Positions 61,429 to 64,000 of a stretch of DNA of 64,000 bases are shown here, in pieces. A model generated the notes under the pieces. It saw only the letters and a program-made list of their open reading frames with translations. It had not been told where the DNA came from and ran no database searches. The first letter of the stretch is position 1, and each line of letters starts with the position of its first letter. A program made the translations under genes and the position numbers. The DNA comes from JAGWBG01 sp034421095 (GTDB lineage Bacteria; Chloroflexota; Dehalococcoidia; Lucifugimonadales; JAGWBF01). The DNA lies in assembly GCA_034421095.1 (NCBI GenBank), contig DAOUKR010000018.1, forward strand, positions 1 through 64,000, written 5' to 3'.

Positions 61429-62004
61429 TCAGTTATACCTGTTCATGGCTTTCTCAATGCCTTCCTGAATCAGACACAGGACTACATCGGCCACGTTCCT
61501 TACTGCCTCTTCGATTACAAGCTTCTCATCTGGAGGGAAGGAACCCAAAACGTAGCTCATCCCGTCCAACTCTGGTGGAGGCTTGCCAATCCCCACCCGC
61601 ACCCGTGGGAAGTCCTGGGTAGACAGTGTGGAGATAATGGACCTGACGCCATTGTGTCCTCCGGCACTGCCCTTGGGACGGACGCGAATCTTGCCGGGCG
61701 GGAGGTCCATCTCGTCGTAGATTATCACCATGTCCTGGGGCGTGACGGCAAAGCGGGTGAGCAGGTAGGCTATCCCCTCGCCGCTGTTGTTCATGTAGGT
61801 ACGGGGTTTGGCGAGCACTACCGACAGCCTATCATGAACATCGGGGTGGGCCACCTCGCCCTTACCTAAGACCACCTTTGGGCGTCGCTCGCCTACTTTT
61901 ATGCTCCATGCCCGAGCCATGTGGTCAATGCACTTGAAGCCAACGTTGTGGCGACTATCTTTGTACCTGTCGCCCGGGTTTCCCAGGCCAACTATGAGCT
62001 TCAT
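61429..62004 (-). CDS. pth: Peptidyl-tRNA hydrolase
   Basis: 191 residues. Releases tRNA from peptidyl-tRNA that falls off the ribosome. Signature LIVGLGNPGDRYKDSRHNVG with the catalytic His, AKPRTYMNNSGEGIAYLL, and VIIYDEMDLPPGKIRVRPKG followed by SAGGHNGVRSI. Its start overlaps the stop of ligA by 4 bp (ATGA), so it is translationally coupled to it. Confidence 0.95.
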   Translation of the reverse strand: MKLIVGLGNPGDRYKDSRHNVGFKCIDHMARAWSIKVGERRPKVVLGKGEVAHPDVHDRLSVVLAKPRTYMNNSGEGIAYLLTRFAVTPQDMVIIYDEMDLPPGKIRVRPKGSAGGHNGVRSIISTLSTQDFPRVRVGIGKPPPELDGMSYVLGSFPPDEKLVIEEAVRNVADVVLCLIQEGIEKAMNRYN

Positions 62005-64000
62005 GGGCTGCTGGTCAGACCTTCTGTCTCCGGCGAGAATTCTATAAGCTCCAGGAACTCCTCCTCGTTCAGCAACTGAGTGCCCAACCGTTCAGCAGCC
62101 CCCACCTTGGACCCCGGCTCCTCTCCCACCACCAGGTAAGAGGACTTTTTCGTTACGTTTGAGGATACGGAGCCTCCCAACTCTTTAATTCGGGACTCTG
62201 CACGGGAGCGGGGCATTGAGCTCAGCGTCCCTGTGAGAACAAAGCTAAGACCGTCCAGGGAAAGCTCCTTGGCCCCATCCGCTCCTTGACCGGACTCTTC
62301 GCCAGAGACCGCGTCCTGAGAGAGTCTCACGCCGGACTGGTGCAGCTTCCCGATGACCTGCAAGTTCAGGTCTACGCTGAAATATTCGACGATACTGGCC
62401 GCAATTTTAGGGCCGATGCCCGGAATGGCGGTAAGCTCCTCCTCGCTAGCCTCGGATAGCCGGTCTATGCTGGAGTAACGATAGGCCAGCAAGTCGGCTA
62501 TCTCCGACCCGACGTGCAGGACTCCCAACGCAAATAGGACCCTGGCGAGGGGGCGTCCCTTGCTCATCTCGACGTGGTCCATGATTTTGGTAGCCAGCTT
62601 GTCACCCATACGCTCCAGACCCAGGAGTTGCTCCTTTGTCAGATAGTACAGGTCGGCAACGTCCTTGACCAGCCCTTTATCTATCAGAATCCGGCACCAA
62701 CGCTCTCCCAGGCCGTCAATGTCCATGGCGCCCTTGCTTACGAAGTGCTTCAACAGCTCAAAGAACTGAGCAGGGCAGGTGGTGTTGGGGCAGCGATGCA
62801 TAGCGTCGGCCTCCGGCTTTACGACGCCGGTGCCGCATTCGGGACACTTCTCCGGCATCCGGAAAACCCTTTCCTCGCCGGTGCGTCGCGCTGTCACCGG
62901 TCCCACTACCTGAGGTATTACCTCTCCGGCCCTTTCGACAATCACCCAGTCACCAATGCGGATGTCCTTACGGTGGATGTCTTCTTCGTTGTGAAGGGTA
63001 GCCATCTTTACCATTGCGCCACTGACGTTGACGGGTTCCAGTATGGCGGACGGGTTCAGGCTGCCGGTCCGTCCCACGTTGATGCTAATGTCCAGCAATC
63101 TGGTAGTGGCCTGCTCGGCAGGAAACTTGTATGCGATGGCCCACCGAGGCTCGCGACCGACGTGGCCCAGAATGTCCTGATACCGGAAGTCATTGACCTT
63201 TACCACCAACCCGTCTACCTCGTAGGGCAGACTGTGCCGGTTCTCAAGCCAGGAGACGTATATCGCTTCCACCTCATCCAGCGTCCGGCAGAGTACGTTA
63301 TGAGGATTTATCCTGAAACCCAACTCCTTGAGCTTCTGGAGGGAGTCCCAGTGGTCGCCGGGAATGGAGCCATTCTCGGTATGCCCCTGACTGTATATGT
63401 AGATGTCCAGGTTCCGGGAAGCCGTAAGCTTGGGGTCCAGCTGTCGCACGGAGCCGGCGCCCGTGTTGCGGGGATTGGCGTAGACCGGCTCGCCCCTGGC
63501 TGCCCTCTCTTCGTTGAGCACCCTGAAGCTCTCCTTGGACATGTACACCTCGCCCCGAACCTCCAGAACTCCGGGGGCCTGCCCAGAGCCTATGGAATGG
63601 GCCTGTCCAAGCAACGTAAGGGGGATGCTCTTCACGGTACGAAGGTTCCGGGTCACGTCCTCGCCCCTGTATCCATCGCCCCTGGTAGCGCCCCGTGCCA
63701 GCCGTCCATCCTCGTAGATTAGCGATACCGCCAGACCATCTATCTTTAGCTCGCACACCAGGTCGAATTCGGAGCGTTCCAGAAGGTTAACCACCCGGCT
63801 ATGCCACGCTTCAAGCTCCTGGAGATTGAACGCATTGGCCAGGCTCAGCATGGGCATGGCATGTTGCACCTGAACGAATCCTTCCGCAGGCGCCGCTCCC
63901 ACACGCTGGGTGGGCGAATCGGGCGTTACAAGCTCAGGGTGCTCCTCTTCCAGCCCTCGCAACTCCCGCATGAGACGGTCATACTCGCCGTCGCTGACGG
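62001..64000 (-). CDS. ligA: NAD-dependent DNA ligase, 5' end outside the window
   Basis: At least 656 residues visible and the frame is still open at the window edge, where translation of the last bases reads SDGEYDRLMRELRGLEEEHP, the expected sequence of domain Ia. So the N-terminus of about 30-60 residues is cut off. The adenylation motif is CELKIDGLAVSLIYEDG with the catalytic Lys. The OB fold, the four-Cys zinc finger (CPECGTGVVK and HRCPNTTCPAQ), the helix-hairpin-helix region (LTAIPGIGPKIAASIVEYF) and the C-terminal BRCT domain (LDGLSFVLTGTLSSMPRSRA) are in order. Seals nicks in DNA using NAD. Confidence 0.96.
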   Translation of the reverse strand, partial: VSDGEYDRLMRELRGLEEEHPELVTPDSPTQRVGAAPAEGFVQVQHAMPMLSLANAFNLQELEAWHSRVVNLLERSEFDLVCELKIDGLAVSLIYEDGRLARGATRGDGYRGEDVTRNLRTVKSIPLTLLGQAHSIGSGQAPGVLEVRGEVYMSKESFRVLNEERAARGEPVYANPRNTGAGSVRQLDPKLTASRNLDIYIYSQGHTENGSIPGDHWDSLQKLKELGFRINPHNVLCRTLDEVEAIYVSWLENRHSLPYEVDGLVVKVNDFRYQDILGHVGREPRWAIAYKFPAEQATTRLLDISINVGRTGSLNPSAILEPVNVSGAMVKMATLHNEEDIHRKDIRIGDWVIVERAGEVIPQVVGPVTARRTGEERVFRMPEKCPECGTGVVKPEADAMHRCPNTTCPAQFFELLKHFVSKGAMDIDGLGERWCRILIDKGLVKDVADLYYLTKEQLLGLERMGDKLATKIMDHVEMSKGRPLARVLFALGVLHVGSEIADLLAYRYSSIDRLSEASEEELTAIPGIGPKIAASIVEYFSVDLNLQVIGKLHQSGVRLSQDAVSGEESGQGADGAKELSLDGLSFVLTGTLSSMPRSRAESRIKELGGSVSSNVTKKSSYLVVGEEPGSKVGAAERLGTQLLNEEEFLELIEFSPETEGLTSSP

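Noticed and set aside
62574..63722. 382-codon plus-strand frame opposite ligA
   Set aside because: Antisense of a gene with complete ligase motifs.

Overview
The window is about 60% GC bacterial DNA. The gene set (hspR-grpE-dnaK, a soluble one-protein kinase/OmpR hybrid, a BKACE-type enzyme, an LLM-class luciferase-like oxidoreductase, a TreT-like trehalose synthase, an acetyl-CoA synthetase and many dispersed palindromic intergenic repeats) fits a free-living member of the Chloroflexota, most likely near the Dehalococcoidia. This placement is inference from gene content and protein style. No rRNA or tRNA gene was seen, and no CRISPR array.

Layout. 1-4.2 kb: a hybrid sensor kinase/response regulator, a nucleoside-diphosphate-sugar epimerase-like protein and a META-domain lipoprotein, followed by a frameshifted DUF6226-like pseudogene. 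5-9.7 kb: an oxidative-stress block with a Fur/PerR-family regulator overlapping dps on the minus strand, and katG on the plus strand behind a promoter carrying a textbook Per box. Between them lies a gene graveyard: decayed pieces of a thiamine-diphosphate enzyme, of a paralogue of the first kinase, and of a Cas3-like helicase. 9.8-14.6 kb: part of an integrative element (large serine recombinase, ribbon-helix-helix protein, membrane-anchored HTH protein, replication-relaxation protein). 15-27 kb: a defence and accessory island, in part visibly more AT-rich. It holds a DUF262/DUF1524 protein, a PLD nuclease and two DNA methyltransferases on the minus strand. On the plus strand are a HEPN-motif protein, a small 57-residue protein, an HTH-TPR protein, and a four-gene operon around an MvdD-like ATP-grasp peptide maturase in which each gene overlaps the next by 4 bp.

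27.5-35 kb: housekeeping and metabolic genes on the minus strand (VOC protein, BKACE, FabF, FolC, NAD-dependent epimerase, acetyl-CoA synthetase). 35-37 kb: an OLD-like AAA ATPase paired with a Cys-rich PD-(D/E)xK-like protein, probably a defence pair. 37-48.5 kb: PcrA/UvrD helicase, GNAT, Nudix, alpha/beta hydrolase, a DtxR-family regulator, TreT-like synthase, LLM oxidoreductase, SDR, a ThDP enzyme and a YedY-like molybdenum oxidoreductase. 48.6-52.2 kb: zinc-ribbon proteins and the hspR-grpE-dnaK operon. 52.2-64 kb: AcuC-like deacetylase, a CMD-family protein, a 1392-residue DUF4011-helicase-nuclease protein, a glutaredoxin reading frame with an in-frame TGA at the active-site cysteine and a SECIS-like hairpin, a thioredoxin-like protein, a secreted zinc metalloprotease, pth and the 5'-truncated ligA.

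The most interesting observations are the putative selenocysteine glutaredoxin (58296-58508), the compact ATP-grasp operon (24799-26907), the AAA/PD-(D/E)xK pair (34968-36938), the restriction-like cassette (15028-20924), and the graveyard with a cas3 relic (6152-7310).
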